Positions 19,436 through 30,835 of a DNA stretch of 64,000 bases are shown piece by piece (position 1 is the first letter of the stretch; each line of letters opens with the position of its first letter). The stretch lies in NCBI RefSeq assembly GCF_024437655.1, contig NZ_JANBVF010000010.1:186001-250000 (forward strand), read 5' to 3'. The notes beneath the pieces were generated by a model that was given only the letters and a program-made list of their open reading frames with translations, did not search any database and was not told the origin of the DNA. The stretch is from Chitinolyticbacter albus. GTDB lineage: Bacteria; Pseudomonadota; Gammaproteobacteria; Burkholderiales; Chitinibacteraceae. The position numbers and the translations under genes are program-made.

Positions 19436-19936
19436 TCAGGGTGGAGAGAGCGCACGCTGCATGACGATGGCGTCCGCGCCGTATGCGGCAAGGCGCGCGT
19501 CGCGCTCTGCCTGCGCGGTAAAACCGAGGCCGCGCCAGAAACATTCCGCGCCCAGCACGGCGACGAGTCGCGCCTCGGCAAGGCCCTGCGCCACGCCCCA
19601 GGCCAGCGCCTGTGCGACCAGCCGGGCGGCGACGCCGCGACCGCGCGCGCGCGGATGCACGGCAAGGTCGTGCAGGAAATGGGCATGTGCCTGGGCGGGC
19701 AGCGTGAGCCGGGCTTCGTCGAGCGCGGGCAGGCCGTTGCCGGCCCACGGATGGGTGAAGAAATAGCCGACTGCACCTGCGTCGTCCAATGCAATCCAGT
19801 TCGATTGCGGCGACAGCGCCAGCTTGCGCGCGAACGTCGCGCGCGCCTCCAGCCACGCTGCGGGGTAGCATTGGTGCTGGATATCCAGCACGGCGTCGAG
19901 ATCGGTTTCGGTCAGCAGCCGAATCTGCATGTTCAT
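19436..19936 (-). CDS. GNAT family N-acetyltransferase
   Basis: A 166-residue acetyltransferase. The acetyl-CoA-binding motif A is HDLAVHPRARGRGVAARLV, followed by the FWRGLGF segment of motif B. ATG 19936 is chosen (MNMQIRLL); a second ATG at 19930 is equally possible. Substrate unknown; family members acetylate amines on small molecules or protein N-termini. Lies 68 bases upstream of rnk on the same strand. Confidence 0.85.
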   Translation of the reverse strand: MNMQIRLLTETDLDAVLDIQHQCYPAAWLEARATFARKLALSPQSNWIALDDAGAVGYFFTHPWAGNGLPALDEARLTLPAQAHAHFLHDLAVHPRARGRGVAARLVAQALAWGVAQGLAEARLVAVLGAECFWRGLGFTAQAERDARLAAYGADAIVMQRALSPP

Positions 19937-20038
19937 TTCTAAATAATTCCGGGAAGGGTCAGGGTAGCCCGGATCGCCCGCTCGCGGCAATCGGGGGCTA
20001 CCGGTAAAATCCGTGCTTTGCCTGGTCCACTATCCGCC

Positions 20039-20380
20039 GTGAGTACCAATACCTGCTTGAGTTGCGGCGCCTGTTGCGCCGCGTTCCGCGTCAGTTTCGA
20101 TGTTTCCGAACTGGAAAGTGAGGGCGGCTGCGTGCCCGATGGCCTCGCCGATCGCGAGAACGCGACGCTGGCTCGCTTGCGCGGCACCGACTACGCCCGG
20201 CCGCGCTGCGTGGCGCTGATCGGCGAGATCGGCCGGGAAGTGCGTTGCGGCATCTACCGCGAGCGCCCGGGGCCTTGCCGCGAGTTCGCGCCGCTGGCCG
20301 AGATCGGTCACTTTGCCGACGCCTGCAACCGCGCGCGGGCGCGGCATGGCCTGCCACCCTTGCCCGTTGATCGCGATTAG
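20039..20380 (+). CDS. YkgJ family cysteine cluster protein
   Basis: A 113-residue protein starting with GTG (MSTNTCLSCGACC); a TTG at 20018 is possible but less likely. The N-terminal C-x2-C-x2-CC cluster with later CGIYRERPGPCREF is the UPF0153/YkgJ signature, which binds zinc or an Fe-S cluster. Function is not established; some relatives are linked to Fe-S protein maturation or to methylation of protein complexes. It diverges from the GNAT gene and ends at a strong bidirectional terminator. Confidence 0.85.
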   Translation: MSTNTCLSCGACCAAFRVSFDVSELESEGGCVPDGLADRENATLARLRGTDYARPRCVALIGEIGREVRCGIYRERPGPCREFAPLAEIGHFADACNRARARHGLPPLPVDRD

Positions 20381-20404
20381 CCGCCGTTGATCCGGCGACA
20401 ATAA

Positions 20405-20431
20405 AAAACGGCGCGGAATCCGCGCCGTTTT
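20405..20431. terminator. Bidirectional terminator between YkgJ gene and rhlE
   Basis: A perfect 12-bp stem, AAAACGGCGCGG with its complement, around a three-base loop. A and T runs flank it on both strands, so it can terminate the convergent transcripts. Confidence 0.9.
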
Positions 20432-20450
20432 CATTCAACCGCCGCCGGGA

Positions 20451-22193
20451 TCAGCTCTCGTAGCGGTTGCCGCCGGTGCGCGGGGCGCGGGCGGAGTCGC
20501 CATCGCGACGCACGCCTTCGCGCTTGAAACCACCTTCACGCGGAGCACGGTCGAAGCTGCGCTCGTTGCCACCTTCGCGACGATCGAAGCTGCGCGGAGC
20601 GCGCTCGTCGAAGGTGCGTTGCGGACGATCGCTGCGCTCGCCTTGCGGACGCGGTGCACGATCGGCGTACGGACGTGGAGCGCGCTCGAACGGGCCACCT
20701 TCACGCGGGGCGCGGTCGCCGGCCGGACGGTCACCGTAGCTGCGCGGCGCGCGATCGGCATAGCCGCCTTCGCGTGGCGCGCGGTTTTCGTAACCACCTT
20801 CGCGCGGTGCGCGCTGGCCGTAGCCTTCACGCGGAGCGCGTTGCTCGCCACCTTCACGCGGCGCACGGTTTTCATAACCGCCTTCGCGCGGGGCACGACC
20901 TTCGTAGCCACCTTCGCGGCGACCGGCGTAACCACCACCGTTGCCACCGTAACCGCCGCTACGCGGCTTGCTGCCGCCATAGCTCTTGCGTTCGGTACCG
21001 CCACCTTGCGGGCGACCCTGGCCCGGGCGGAAGCGCGCTTCGAGGCCTTCCAGCGTCATTTGTTCGAATTCGATCTCGTAGCGACGGCGAATACGGGTGT
21101 AGGCGCCGAAATCGTTCTTGGTCACCAACGAAACGGCGCGGCCCTTGCGACCGGCGCGACCGGTACGGCCGATGCGGTGGATGTAATCCTCGGCGAACTT
21201 GGGCAGATCGAAGTTGATCACCTGGCCGATACCGGCCACGTCGATGCCGCGGGCGGCCACGTCGGTGGCGACCAGCACGTCGATCTCGCTGCGGCGCAGG
21301 CGATCGAGCACCTTGCGGCGCATGCGCTGTTGCAAATCACCGTGCATGGCGTCGGCGCGCAGGCCTTCCAGGCGCAGCCAGTCGGCCATGCTGTCGGCGT
21401 CGGCCTTGGTGGCGACGAAGACGATGGATTGGGTTTCCGGCGCAGCCTTGAGCAGCGCGGCGGTCAGCTTTTGCTTGTGTTCGTAGCCGTCGGCGTAGTG
21501 CACGGCTTGTTCGACGTTGGCGGTCGGCAGGCCTTGCGGCGCCAGTTCCACCTTTTGCGGATCCTTCAGCATCGGCGCGGCAAAACGTTGCACGGCGTCC
21601 GACAGCGTGGCGGAGAACAGTGCCGTCTGGCGTTCGGCCGGCAGCTTGGCGACGATGGCTTCCACTTCATCGATGAAGCCCATGTCCAGCATGCGGTCGG
21701 CTTCGTCGAGCACCAGCATTTCCAGGCGGCGGAAATCGATGCGGCCCGATTGCATCAGGTCGGTCAGGCGGCCTGGCGTTGCCACCAGCACTTCCACCGG
21801 CAGCGCCAGTTCGCGATGTTGTACCGGGTAGGGCACACCACCAGTGATGGTCACGACCTTGCAACGCTGGGTGCTGCGGGCAAAGGTGATCGCGACCTTG
21901 GAAACCTGTTCGGCGAGTTCGCGGGTCGGGGTCAGCACCAGAATGCGCGGGCCCTTGCCGTGATGGGTCGGCTGACGCGACAGGCGATTGAGGGCAGGCA
22001 GCAGAAACGCTGCGGTCTTGCCGGTACCGGTCTGGGCCGAGGCCATGATGTCGTGGCCGGCTTGCAGGACAGGAATGGCCTGCGCCTGGATCGGCGTCGG
22101 CTCGGAAATGCCTTGCTTGGAGAGTTCGCGGACGAGTTCGGGGGAAAGGCCGAGCGCGGCAAAGCCGCTACCCGCCTCAATGGGCTGAGTCAT
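20451..22193 (-). CDS. rhlE: DEAD-box RNA helicase of the RhlE type with a long RGG-like tail
   Basis: A 580-residue ATP-dependent RNA helicase. The core shows the Q motif PTPIQAQAIP (33-42), motif I AQTGTGKT (53-60), PTRELAEQ, motif II DEAD (163-166), SAT (194-196) and HRIGRTGRAGRKG (motif VI). From about residue 395 to the end the protein is a low-complexity tail rich in Arg, Gly, Glu and Tyr, with twelve RAPR units mostly in the form RAPREGG. Such tails bind RNA and can drive condensation. The repeats are long compared with the usual RhlE tail. Likely role is ribosome assembly or RNA decay in the cold. Confidence 0.93.
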   Translation of the reverse strand: MTQPIEAGSGFAALGLSPELVRELSKQGISEPTPIQAQAIPVLQAGHDIMASAQTGTGKTAAFLLPALNRLSRQPTHHGKGPRILVLTPTRELAEQVSKVAITFARSTQRCKVVTITGGVPYPVQHRELALPVEVLVATPGRLTDLMQSGRIDFRRLEMLVLDEADRMLDMGFIDEVEAIVAKLPAERQTALFSATLSDAVQRFAAPMLKDPQKVELAPQGLPTANVEQAVHYADGYEHKQKLTAALLKAAPETQSIVFVATKADADSMADWLRLEGLRADAMHGDLQQRMRRKVLDRLRRSEIDVLVATDVAARGIDVAGIGQVINFDLPKFAEDYIHRIGRTGRAGRKGRAVSLVTKNDFGAYTRIRRRYEIEFEQMTLEGLEARFRPGQGRPQGGGTERKSYGGSKPRSGGYGGNGGGYAGRREGGYEGRAPREGGYENRAPREGGEQRAPREGYGQRAPREGGYENRAPREGGYADRAPRSYGDRPAGDRAPREGGPFERAPRPYADRAPRPQGERSDRPQRTFDERAPRSFDRREGGNERSFDRAPREGGFKREGVRRDGDSARAPRTGGNRYES

Positions 22194-22426
22194 GCAGTAT
22201 TCCTCGGTTAGGCGCTATGTGCGCATGGCATCGACGCTAACCGGAACTACCGCAACTCAGAACTACCACCCGGACTGGGCGTAAAACCGCGGAAAGGCTA
22301 GAGGCGATGAAGCTATCGGCCACGCCGACGATCGGTCGTGGCTCGAAGGTTGCGGATTATCCACACAAGGGGCAGATGTGGCAACAAGTTTCTGATTTTT
22401 CTTAAAAAGTAGTAGCCACTGATCGA

Positions 22427-23128
22427 CTACGGTGCCGCGTCAATCGCCTCTACATCGAGCAGCCGGCCATCGCGAATGTGCTCCACGCGCTGGCAGCGCG
22501 CCGCGAGATCGGGATCGTGCGTGACGATGACGAAGGCGGTGGCAAGTTCGGTGTTCAGTTCCATCATCAGCGCGAACACTGCGTCGGCCGTGCCGCGATC
22601 GAGGTTGCCGGTAGGCTCGTCGGCGAGCACGCACGCCGGCCGGGTCACCAGCGCGCGGGCGATGGCCGCTCGCTGGCGCTCGCCACCGGACAATTCGCCC
22701 GGCTTGTGCTCCAGCCTATGGCCCAGACCCACCCGCGCCAGCATCTCGCTGGCGGTTGCGTACGCGGCGGCTCGGTCATGGCGGCGGATCAGCAGCGGCA
22801 TCGCCACATTCTCCACGGCGGTGAATTCGGGCAGCAGGTGGTGGAACTGGTAAACGAAACCGAGGTGCTGGTTGCGCAGCCTGCCGCGTTCGGCTTCGCC
22901 GACGGCGAATGGATCCTGCCCCAGCAAGGTGACCCGGCCACTGGTGGGTGTATCGAGCGCGCCCAGGCAATGCAGCAGCGTCGATTTGCCCGAGCCCGAG
23001 GCGCCGACGATGGCCACGGTTTCGCCAGCGTGCAGCGTGAGGCTCACCTCGTGCAGTACCGGCGTGTCGAGCTTGCCGCTGCGGTAGGTCTTGCACAGGG
23101 CAATGGCTTCGAGAATCGGCTTATTCAT
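22427..23128 (-). CDS. lolD: Lipoprotein-releasing system ATP-binding protein LolD
   Basis: A 233-residue ABC ATPase that powers release of lipoproteins from the inner membrane to LolA. Walker [10 protein letters not shown] at 42-50, Q-loop [12 protein letters not shown] (the [10 protein letters not shown] segment is a LolD signature), LSGGERQR and Walker [14 protein letters not shown] are all present. The start ATG overlaps the lolC end by eight bases, so the two are translationally coupled. Confidence 0.95.
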   Translation of the reverse strand: MNKPILEAIALCKTYRSGKLDTPVLHEVSLTLHAGETVAIVGASGSGKSTLLHCLGALDTPTSGRVTLLGQDPFAVGEAERGRLRNQHLGFVYQFHHLLPEFTAVENVAMPLLIRRHDRAAAYATASEMLARVGLGHRLEHKPGELSGGERQRAAIARALVTRPACVLADEPTGNLDRGTADAVFALMMELNTELATAFVIVTHDPDLAARCQRVEHIRDGRLLDVEAIDAAP

Positions 23129-24356
23129 AGCGCAACGCCTCCACCGGGTTGATGCGTGAGGCGCGCCAGGATGGGTATAGCGTGGCGACGAGGGCCAGCA
23201 GCAGCGAGATGGCGGCGATGCTGCCGACATCAGTGAACTCGACGCGCGAGGGCAGCTCGGTGATCAGGTAGACGTCGGGTGACAGGATATGGGTGCCGAT
23301 GATGCGCTCGATAAAGGGCACGATGGTGCCAAGATTGAGCGCAACCAGCACGCCGGCGATCACACCGGTGGCGGTGCCGACAAAACCGGAAATCGCACCC
23401 TGCACCACGAAGATCTTCATCACCGAGCCGGGCGTCGCGCCCAGCGTGCGCAGGATGGCGATGTCGGCCTGTTTGTCGGTGACGACCATCACCAGCGTGG
23501 ACACCAGGTTGAACGCGGCCACCGCGACGATCAGCGTCAGGATGATGAACATCATCCGCTTTTCGATTTCCACCGCGCGGAAATAGGTGGGGTTTTCCTG
23601 TGTCCAGTCGCTCGCGACCACGCCCGGATGTTCGCGCGTGATGCGCATGGCGACGCTACGCGCATTGAAGAGATCATCGAGCCGCAAGCGCAGGCCCGTT
23701 ACGGCCTCGCCGGTGCGGTAGAGCTTTTGCGCGTCAGAGAGCGCGACAAGGCCAAGCCCGGCGTCGTAGGGATAGTAATCGGCCTTGAACACACCGGCGA
23801 TGGTGAACTGGCGAAACCGGGGTACGAGGCCGGCGGGGGTCACCTGGCCTTGCGGCGTGATCAGCGTGATCTTGTCGCCCACCTGGGCGCCCAGTTCGGC
23901 GGCCAGCTGCCAGCCCAGGATGATATTGAACTGACCGGGACGCAGCTGATCGAGCGTGCCGCCGATGATCTTCTTCGTGACTTCCGATACCCCCGGCTCG
24001 AGCTCGGGGTCGATGCCGCGGATCAGCGTACCCTTCACCTGTCCGCTGTAGTTCAACAGGCCCTGGCCCAGCACATAGGGCGCGGCGGCGCGCACGTGTT
24101 CGGTCTTGAGCACGGGGTTCGCCACGTCCTGCCAGTTGCGCAGCGTGCCGTCGCCGCCGGTGAGCTGCACGTGCGCCGCCATGCCGAGGATGCGATTACG
24201 CACCTCTTCCTGGAAGCCATTCATCACCGAGAGCACGATGATGAGCGCGGCCACGCCCAGCCCGATGCCGACGATGGAGATCAGCGAGATAAAGGAGATA
24301 AAGCCGTTGCGGCGCTTGGCGCGCGTGTAGCGCAGGCCGATCAGCAGTTCGTACAT
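23121..24356 (-). CDS. lolC: Lipoprotein-releasing ABC transporter permease (LolC/LolE family)
   Basis: A 411-residue inner-membrane protein with the LolC layout: one N-terminal span ([21 protein letters not shown]), a large periplasmic MacB-like domain, and three C-terminal spans containing [14 protein letters not shown] and [12 protein letters not shown] at the end. Only one permease gene sits with lolD here. Systems with a single permease form a homodimer (LolF type), as in other betaproteobacteria. It transfers mature lipoproteins to LolA. Confidence 0.92.
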   Translation of the reverse strand: MYELLIGLRYTRAKRRNGFISFISLISIVGIGLGVAALIIVLSVMNGFQEEVRNRILGMAAHVQLTGGDGTLRNWQDVANPVLKTEHVRAAAPYVLGQGLLNYSGQVKGTLIRGIDPELEPGVSEVTKKIIGGTLDQLRPGQFNIILGWQLAAELGAQVGDKITLITPQGQVTPAGLVPRFRQFTIAGVFKADYYPYDAGLGLVALSDAQKLYRTGEAVTGLRLRLDDLFNARSVAMRITREHPGVVASDWTQENPTYFRAVEIEKRMMFIILTLIVAVAAFNLVSTLVMVVTDKQADIAILRTLGATPGSVMKIFVVQGAISGFVGTATGVIAGVLVALNLGTIVPFIERIIGTHILSPDVYLITELPSRVEFTDVGSIAAISLLLALVATLYPSWRASRINPVEALRYE

Positions 24357-24441
24357 GGCTGCCCAAGTGGAGTAAAGCGCGGCGAGTTTATCACGCGGCC
24401 GCTATCGGGCCGCGTGCAGGGTTGGCGTTGACGGCGGCCGG

Positions 24442-25842
24442 TCACGCCGGCGTGGCTGCCACTAACGGCGCGCCGCCCAGCGCCTTGTACAGCGTGGCAA
24501 GGTTGGCGGCCTTCTGGTAGCGATGCTGCAGCAGTGTGCGCTCGGCGGCGCGCAGCGTGTCCTGCGCGGTAAGCCAGGTCGAGAAATCGACCGCGCCGGC
24601 CTTGTAACGCACAGCGGTCAACCGCTCGGCCGTGGCGGCGTCGTCACGCTGCGCGACGAGGCGCGCTGTTTCGCCATCGAGCTGACCACGCGCAGCCAGC
24701 GCATCCTCCACCTCGGCAAACGCGGTGTAGATCGTCTGGCGGTGGGCGATCACCGCCTGTTCGTATTCGTTCTGGCTCACCTTGAGCGCCAGCTCGCGCT
24801 CGTTCCACTGGATGAAGGGCAGGGCGAGGCCCAGCCCCAGCGTGGCGACCGGGTCCGAGAGCACGTCGACCAGCGTGCTGCTTGTGCTGCCGACGCTGCC
24901 GGTCAGCGAGAAGGTCGGCAACCAGCTTTTGCGCGTCGCTTCCGTGTCCTTGAACGAGGCGGCGAGCCGGGCGCTGCTGGCGGCGAGGTCCGGGCGACGG
25001 CTGAGCAGATCGCTGGGTAGGCCGGCCGGCACCACCGGCTCCAGTTCGGGCAGGCGGGGCGGCGCATCGACGGCGGCCTGCTGCGGCGGCGTGTCGAACA
25101 GCAGGTTGAACGCGCGGGCGGTGTTACCGCGTGTGAGTCTGGCCGATTCCAGCGCGCTGTCGCTGCTGCTGAGCGCGCGCCGCGCTTGCGCAAGATCGAG
25201 GCCGGATACGGTGCCGGCCTTATAGCGCGCCTCAACCAGGGCAAAGGTCTTGCGGGCGGTCTCGCGATCCTGTTCGGCCAGCGTGACCTGCGCGTCGTTC
25301 AGCGCCAGTTGCCAGTACAGCGTGGCGACATTGGCTTCCAGCGCCACGCGCACGCCGTTCAGATCGGCCTCGGTGGCATCGCGCCGCCAGCGCGCGGCGT
25401 CCTGCTGGTCGGCAAGACGTCCCCAGATATCGAGCTCCCACGAGAGGGATGCCGACACGTTGTAGTTCTCGCCCAGTGCCTCGTTGCGGCGCAGGTTGCG
25501 GCTGCTGCTGACCCGGCCGGACACGTCGATGTCGGGCTGTCTATCCAGCCCGGCCGCATCGAGCGCGTAGCTCGCGGCCTTGAGCTTGAGTACCGCGGTG
25601 GCGAGGTCCGCATTGCTGGCGCGCGCCTGGCTGAGCAGCGCATCCAGCTGCGTGTCGCCAAAGCTTGCCCAGTAGATATCAGCCTCGGCGAGTGTGCCTG
25701 CCGCGCCGGCGTTCTGCCAGGTGGCGGGGATGGCGACGTTTGCTTGCGGTTGCGGGTTGCCGGCGCAGGCGACGAAGAGCGGCAGCAGCGCCACGAGCAG
25801 CGCGTGTTGGGGGAACGGTTGGGTCATGTTCTTGGGGGTCAT
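24442..25842 (-). CDS. Efflux system outer-membrane factor (NodT family lipoprotein)
   Basis: A 466-residue TolC-like outer-membrane channel. The lipoprotein signal ends at FVAC (cysteine near residue 27 from ATG 25842). Two OEP repeats follow, each with coiled-coil helices (ADLATAVLKLKAASYALDAAG; ARRALSSSDSALESA), and the family motifs WELDIWGRL and SRRPDLAASSARL are present. The start ATG overlaps the macB stop (ATGA), so it is the third gene of a tripartite efflux operon. Confidence 0.93.
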   Translation of the reverse strand: MTPKNMTQPFPQHALLVALLPLFVACAGNPQPQANVAIPATWQNAGAAGTLAEADIYWASFGDTQLDALLSQARASNADLATAVLKLKAASYALDAAGLDRQPDIDVSGRVSSSRNLRRNEALGENYNVSASLSWELDIWGRLADQQDAARWRRDATEADLNGVRVALEANVATLYWQLALNDAQVTLAEQDRETARKTFALVEARYKAGTVSGLDLAQARRALSSSDSALESARLTRGNTARAFNLLFDTPPQQAAVDAPPRLPELEPVVPAGLPSDLLSRRPDLAASSARLAASFKDTEATRKSWLPTFSLTGSVGSTSSTLVDVLSDPVATLGLGLALPFIQWNERELALKVSQNEYEQAVIAHRQTIYTAFAEVEDALAARGQLDGETARLVAQRDDAATAERLTAVRYKAGAVDFSTWLTAQDTLRAAERTLLQHRYQKAANLATLYKALGGAPLVAATPA

Positions 25843-27788
25843 TCGCGTGCCAAGGCCTCGATCGGAGCCAGCCTGGCCGCGCGGCGGGCGGGCAAGAAGC
25901 CGAACACCACGCCGACGGCGGTGGCGCACAGCACGGCTGTGAGGATGGATTGCGCGGAGAAGATCATCGAAAAATCGGTGAGGAAGTGCGCCACCAGCGC
26001 GCCGATACCGAGCGAGATGCCGATACCGATGGCGCCGCCCAGCATGCACACGACGATGGCCTCGATCAGAAACTGGCGCATGATGTCGCTCTGCCTTGCG
26101 CCCACCGCCATGCGGATGCCGATCTCGTGCGTACGCTCGGTCACCGAGACCAGCATGATGTTCATCACGCCGATGCCGCCGACCACCAGCGAGATCACGC
26201 CGATCATGGTCAGGAACAGCTTGATGTTGCGCGTCGACGATTCGACCGAATCGAGGATGTCCTGCATGTTGCGGGTGTAGAAATCCTGTTTGCCATGCGC
26301 CAGCAGCAGCCGCTGCGTCAACGCTTCTTCGGCGGCCTTCATCGGCACGCCCTCGCGCACCTTCACCGTGATGCGGCGAAAATGCTGCTGGCCGAGCACG
26401 CGGCTCGCCGCGGTGGAATAGGGCATCCACACTTCCAGGCTGTCGCCGCCCCAGCCGCTCGATTTGGCCTCGGCCACGCCGATGACCTGCAGCGGCACGT
26501 TACCCACCAGAATGATCTCGCCGAGGCCACTACCGTCGCTGAACAGCGCCTTGCGCGTGCTCTCGCCGATCACCACCACCTGGGCCTGCCGGCGCACGTC
26601 CTGCGTGCTGAAGTTGCTGCCGATGCTGATCGCCTGGCCGCGCACGTCGAAGTAGCTCGGCGCCACGCCATAGACGGTGGCGTTGGCGTCGCTGTTGCGA
26701 TAGCGCACGCGCAGGCCCTTCTGGTTCAGTGGCGTGACCGCATCGACATAGGGCTCGGCCGCAAGCGCAACGAGATCCGGCTCGCGCAAGGTGCGTACAC
26801 CGCCGCTGCGGTCATCGGACAAGCCCGAGCCCGGCATGATGTCGATATTGGTCGCGCCCAGCGACGACATGTTGGCGAGCACCGAGTGCTGCATGCCTTC
26901 GCCCAGCGCAACGATGGACACCACCGAGGCGATGCCGATGATGATGCCGAGCATGGTCAGGAGCGTGCGCAGGCGGTTGGCCACCAGCGAGCGCCAGGCC
27001 ATGCTGAACGCTTCGACGAAGCGCCCCCAGTTGGCAGCCCAACCCTTGGGGTGAACCGGCGGGGCGGGGCGATCGGGCGCGGCTTCCTCGTCGCGACCGG
27101 CGTCGTTGCGCCGATCGGCAACGATGCGGCCATCGCGGATCTCGATCACGCGCTCGGCCTGCGCCGCCACGTGCGCATCGTGGGTGACCAGGATCACCGT
27201 GTGGCCACGCGCGTGCAGCTCTTTCAGCGTTTTCAGCACTTCCTCGCCGCTGCGGGAATCGAGCGCGCCGGTCGGCTCGTCGGCAAGGATGACCTCGCCG
27301 CCATTCATCAATGCCCGCGCGATCGATACGCGCTGCTGCTGGCCGCCGGAGAGCTGGCTCGGCCGATGGTGGGTGCGTTCCTCCAGGCCCAGCCGGGCCA
27401 GCAATGCCCGTGCGCGCTCGCTGCGATCATTGCTGTCCATGCCGGCGTAGATGGCCGGCATGGCGACGTTTTCCTCGGCATTGAGCGCCGGGATCAGGTG
27501 ATAGCGCTGGAAAATGAAGCCGAAGTGCTCGCGGCGCAGTGCGGCCAGGCCATCATCGTCGAGCGAGCCCACTTCCACCCCGGCGAAGCGGAACGAGCCG
27601 ATCGTGGGGCTGTCGAGCCCGCCGAGGATATTCATCAGCGTGGACTTGCCCGAGCCCGACTGGCCCATGATGGCGACCATTTCGCCACGCTCGATCACGA
27701 GATTGACGTCGTCAAGGATGGTGACCTCGGTTTCGCCCGCCGGAAAACGGCGATACAGCCCCGAGAGTTCGATCAGTGCTTCGCTCAT
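25839..27788 (-). CDS. macB: MacB-type efflux ABC transporter (ATPase-permease fusion)
   Basis: A 649-residue protein. The ABC domain (about 1-235) has Walker [19 protein letters not shown] and ILADEPTGALD. It is followed by a linker, one membrane span, a periplasmic MacB core domain (roughly 300-520) and three C-terminal spans containing GVMNIMLVSVTERTHEIGIRMAVGAR. MacB drives export of macrolides, peptides or siderophore-like compounds from the periplasm. It starts two bases after macA ends and overlaps the outer-membrane factor. Substrate not readable from sequence. Confidence 0.95.
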   Translation of the reverse strand: MSEALIELSGLYRRFPAGETEVTILDDVNLVIERGEMVAIMGQSGSGKSTLMNILGGLDSPTIGSFRFAGVEVGSLDDDGLAALRREHFGFIFQRYHLIPALNAEENVAMPAIYAGMDSNDRSERARALLARLGLEERTHHRPSQLSGGQQQRVSIARALMNGGEVILADEPTGALDSRSGEEVLKTLKELHARGHTVILVTHDAHVAAQAERVIEIRDGRIVADRRNDAGRDEEAAPDRPAPPVHPKGWAANWGRFVEAFSMAWRSLVANRLRTLLTMLGIIIGIASVVSIVALGEGMQHSVLANMSSLGATNIDIMPGSGLSDDRSGGVRTLREPDLVALAAEPYVDAVTPLNQKGLRVRYRNSDANATVYGVAPSYFDVRGQAISIGSNFSTQDVRRQAQVVVIGESTRKALFSDGSGLGEIILVGNVPLQVIGVAEAKSSGWGGDSLEVWMPYSTAASRVLGQQHFRRITVKVREGVPMKAAEEALTQRLLLAHGKQDFYTRNMQDILDSVESSTRNIKLFLTMIGVISLVVGGIGVMNIMLVSVTERTHEIGIRMAVGARQSDIMRQFLIEAIVVCMLGGAIGIGISLGIGALVAHFLTDFSMIFSAQSILTAVLCATAVGVVFGFLPARRAARLAPIEALARE

Positions 27789-27790
27789 GC

Positions 27791-29131
27791 TCAGAAGCCC
27801 GGCCCCGGACGGCGGTTGCCACCTTCGCGCTGCCGGGTATTGCCCATTCCACCGCCAGTGACGACTTCGTCACCTTCCTTCAGGCCGGCCTTCACCTCGA
27901 CCACCACGTTGTTGTTGAGGCCGATCTCGACCTCTCGCTCGGCGATCGACCCATCCGCGAGCTTCACCCGCACCGTGCGCAGCTGGGGGCGGCCGCCGTC
28001 GCGCTCGCCTTCGCCGCGTTCACGCTTGGCGCGGTGCTCGCCACGCTTGCCGGCGTCACCGGCGCGCGGCTTGCGCTCGCCGGTCGCGGCAGCAGCGCCG
28101 CCATTGCGGCGTTCCCCCGCAGCCGCATCGCGCTGACCGTCGGCGCCCGAATCACCCTTGCCCGCCAGTGCGGTCACCGGGATGGTCAGCGCATTGTCCA
28201 CGCGGGCTATCACGAAGGACACCTGGGTGGTCATCTGCAGGCGCAACCGGCTGTGGGCGTTCGGCACATCGAACAGCGCGTTGTAGAAGATGGCGTCGTT
28301 GATGGTCTGCGGCGTCGGCTCTATGGTGCGCAGCATGGCCGCGATCTGCCGGTCGGGTGCGCCGAGCACGGTGAAGTAGACCGGCATGCCGGCGGACAGG
28401 CGGGTGACGTCGGCCTCGGCTACCTGGGCGCGCACGGTGATCGGGTCCATCTGCGCCAGCGTGAGAATGGTCGGCGCCGATTGCGCGGCGTTCACGGTCT
28501 GGCCTTCCTGGGTGGTGATGCTGACCACCTGGCCATCCATCGGTGCAACGATGCGGGTGTAGCCCAGGTTGGCGCGGGCGGTATCGAGGCGGATCTGCAA
28601 CTGCTTGATCTGCGCGGCGATCTGCGCGAGCTTGGCGCGCCCCGAGCGTACGGCGATGGCGGAGTCCTCGGCGGTCTTCTTCGGCGTGGCGTCGGCGGCC
28701 AGCATGTCCTGTTGGCGCTGGTTTTCCCGCTCCGCCAGCAGCAAGTCTAGCTTGGCCGCTTCCTGCTGGGCCAAGAGGTTGTCGATGCTGGCCTGGGCTT
28801 CGTCGAATTCGTTGCGGGTCACGGTGGGATCGATCTCGGCCAAGAGGTCGCCCTTCTTCACCGTGTCACCGAGCGCCACGTGCAGCTTCTGCACCTGGCC
28901 GGAGGCCTGCGCGCCGACATCCACCTGCTTGGAGGCCTCGATCCTGCCGCTGGCGAGCACCGAGACCTCGATGTCGCCGCGGGTGACTGTTGCCGTCAGC
29001 ACTGCGGGTGCATCGGGCTGGGCGGCCGAGATACGCCACCAGACGATGGCGGCAATGGCGAAGGCCGCGAGTATCAGCCACAGGCGATAGCGTTTCAGCC
29101 AGGAAAGCCGGCTGGCAGGGGATTTCGACAT
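27791..29131 (-). CDS. macA: MacA-type periplasmic adaptor with a charged low-complexity insertion
   Basis: A 446-residue membrane fusion protein. One N-terminal span (LWLILAAFAIAAIVWW) anchors it; a lipoyl-type half motif (GQVQKLHVALGDTVKKGDLLAEID), a coiled-coil hairpin and a barrel domain follow. Near residues 325-390 there is an unusual stretch dominated by Gly, Arg, Glu, Lys and Ala (GERKPRAGDAGKRGEHRAKR), inserted before the last strands; the tail is also Gly/Arg-rich. ATG 29131 is used; an in-frame TTG precedes it, and AGGA lies seven bases upstream. It bridges MacB and the outer-membrane factor. Confidence 0.93.
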   Translation of the reverse strand: MSKSPASRLSWLKRYRLWLILAAFAIAAIVWWRISAAQPDAPAVLTATVTRGDIEVSVLASGRIEASKQVDVGAQASGQVQKLHVALGDTVKKGDLLAEIDPTVTRNEFDEAQASIDNLLAQQEAAKLDLLLAERENQRQQDMLAADATPKKTAEDSAIAVRSGRAKLAQIAAQIKQLQIRLDTARANLGYTRIVAPMDGQVVSITTQEGQTVNAAQSAPTILTLAQMDPITVRAQVAEADVTRLSAGMPVYFTVLGAPDRQIAAMLRTIEPTPQTINDAIFYNALFDVPNAHSRLRLQMTTQVSFVIARVDNALTIPVTALAGKGDSGADGQRDAAAGERRNGGAAAATGERKPRAGDAGKRGEHRAKRERGEGERDGGRPQLRTVRVKLADGSIAEREVEIGLNNNVVVEVKAGLKEGDEVVTGGGMGNTRQREGGNRRPGPGF

Positions 29132-29277
29132 CAAGGAGTCCTGTTGGTTTTCTACGACCCGTCAGCTTGGCGGGTCGGTCGGCGAGCATAACGCGGCGAC
29201 ATTGTGACGCGTTGACACGTGATCGGTTCGCATTCTCGCAGCGCTGTTGCCAAGGCAGCACAAATCGTACGTGCCTA

Positions 29278-30729
<1,452 letters not shown>

Positions 30730-30835
30730 GTTTTGCGGCGCAACCGCCGTTTACCTTGGATGCGGGAATCACACTTGGACCAGTGTGGTTCCATTAGTTG
30801 AGTTCAATAGTCGGGTATTGTACCCCTTGCCCCGT

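Noticed and set aside
20451-20950. Tandem repeats that might suggest a CRISPR array
   Set aside because: The units are degenerate, in phase with codons, and encode the RAPREGG tail of RhlE; there are no unique spacers.
22194-22426. Small gene between rhlE and lolD
   Set aside because: No ORF with a ribosome site; only a weak GTAGT/ACTAC hairpin near lolD's end. The stretch probably holds the rhlE promoter and leader.
22427-24442. Missing lolE as a sign of gene loss
   Set aside because: A single LolC/E-type permease with LolD is the normal arrangement in many betaproteobacteria and other bacteria with a LolF-type homodimer.
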